From Oscillospiraceae bacterium (GTDB lineage Bacteria > Bacillota > Clostridia > Oscillospirales > Ruminococcaceae), in the NCBI GenBank assembly GCA_031285645.1, contig JAITVU010000161.1, forward strand, positions 1 to 5,596: 5,596 nucleotides of DNA, read 5' to 3'. This document shows, piece after piece, positions 4,966 to 5,596 of this stretch (positions are counted from its first letter, which is position 1; the number at the start of each line of letters is the position of its first letter). The notes under the pieces are model-generated. The model made no database searches and was not told the DNA's origin. It was given only the letters and a program-made list of their open reading frames with translations. The translations under genes and the position numbers were made by a program.

Positions 4966-5596
4966 ATGATCCGAAAAATCATTAAAATAGACGGCGACAA
5001 ATGCAATGGCTGCGGGCTCTGTGCCGAGGCCTGCCACGAAGGGGCGATCGGTATGGTAAACGGCAAGGCAAAGCTGCTTCACGAGCATTACTGCGACGGC
5101 CTCGGCGATTGCCTGCCGGCTTGTCCGACAGACGCGATTTCCTTTGAAGAGCGCGACGCGCCCGCCTATGACGAAGCGGCGGTCAAGGCCAATATGGCGC
5201 GCGCGGGAAAAGTTTTTGCCACAGAAGCACCGCCCAAAGGCGGTTGCCCGGGAAGCAACAACCACAGTATAAAAAGGGTATTGGCGGCGCCCGTGCCTGA
5301 AGCGCAGGCGGCGGGCGATATGCCGAGCCGATTGAACCAGTGGCCGGTTCAGATTAAACTGGCGGCGGCCAACGCGCCGTATTTTGACGGCGCAAAGCTG
5401 CTCATCGCCGCGGACTGCACGGCATACGCCTATGCCGGTTTCCACGACAAATTTATGAAGGACCGCGTTACTTTGATCGGATGCCCGAAGCTGGATGAAG
5501 GGGATTACAGCGACAAGCTCACAGCGATCCTGAAGGAAAACACGATTAAAAGCGTCACGGTTGTGCGCATGGAGGTGCCCTGCTGCGCGGGGATCG
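4966..5596 (+). CDS. Ferredoxin-like iron-sulfur protein with C-terminal cysteine domain, 3'-truncated by the window edge
   Basis: The frame is open for 210 codons to the end of the window. Residues 1-62 are a two-cluster ferredoxin domain. The first motif is complete: C13, C16, C19 and C23. The second is C43, C49, C53-Pro, and the position of its usual second cysteine is L46. That leaves seven ligands, so the second cluster may be [3Fe-4S] or use another ligand such as D44 or D48. A linker follows with GGCPG at 92-96 (C94). A second domain from about 122 (LNQWPVQ) contains ADCTAYA (C151), GCPKLD (C173) and VPCCAGI (C206, C207). I recognise this architecture as the roughly 260-residue clostridial 4Fe-4S protein found beside Crp/Fnr regulators and hcp. 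Its biochemical role is not established to my knowledge; electron transfer to the hybrid cluster protein is one inference. The start is supported by AAGGAG 8 bases upstream. Confidence 0.9.
   Translation, partial: MIRKIIKIDGDKCNGCGLCAEACHEGAIGMVNGKAKLLHEHYCDGLGDCLPACPTDAISFEERDAPAYDEAAVKANMARAGKVFATEAPPKGGCPGSNNHSIKRVLAAPVPEAQAAGDMPSRLNQWPVQIKLAAANAPYFDGAKLLIAADCTAYAYAGFHDKFMKDRVTLIGCPKLDEGDYSDKLTAILKENTIKSVTVVRMEVPCCAGI

Noticed and set aside
4942..5445. 167-codon frame antisense to the iron-sulfur gene
   Set aside because: The plus-strand frame has ferredoxin cysteine motifs, a good ribosome binding site and a promoter; the antisense frame has none.

Overview
The window looks like chromosome of an anaerobic Firmicute of the class Clostridia, probably moderately GC-rich and Oscillospirales- or Lachnospirales-like. 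The basis is the gene content: a TrpB2-type tryptophan synthase, an NAD/metal-dependent GH4 glycosidase, and a Crp/Fnr regulator facing a cysteine-rich ferredoxin-like protein. AGGAGG-type ribosome binding sites and intrinsic terminators fit the same group. The exact taxon cannot be read from this sequence. There is no integrase, transposase, CRISPR array, tRNA or rRNA.

Layout. (1) Positions 1-1209, plus strand: the 3' part of a trpB2 gene that enters from the left edge, closed by a modest intrinsic terminator. (2) Positions 1247-1854: about 600 bases with no credible protein gene but with a run of at least nine separate inverted repeats, including a 17-bp perfect stem. This is the least explained part of the window. 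(3) Positions 1899-3374, minus strand: a complete GH4 glycosidase with a CHG-type metal/active-site motif, its own likely terminator, and a leader containing repeated TGCGGTA half-sites. (4) Positions 3499-4041, minus strand: a RimJ/RimL-like GNAT acetyltransferase. It is visibly more AT-rich than its neighbours, and its start is set by a strong Shine-Dalgarno sequence. (5) Positions 4199-4876, minus strand: a Crp/Fnr regulator, divergent from (6) positions 4966 to the right edge, plus strand: the start of an iron-sulfur protein with an N-terminal ferredoxin domain and a conserved-looking C-terminal cysteine domain.

How the parts fit. The last two genes form the clearest functional unit. Their 89-bp divergent gap holds a 16-bp palindrome, TGTTG-N6-CAACA, with the same geometry as Crp-family sites. 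It is centred 41.5 bases upstream of the start point predicted from a TAGAAT -10 box, which is the class II activator position. The regulator therefore probably activates the iron-sulfur gene in response to a redox or nitrosative signal rather than cAMP. In clostridia this gene pair often sits beside hcp (hybrid cluster protein), which would lie just past the right edge; that is a prediction. The TrpB2, GH4 and GNAT genes look like independent transcription units with no obvious shared pathway.
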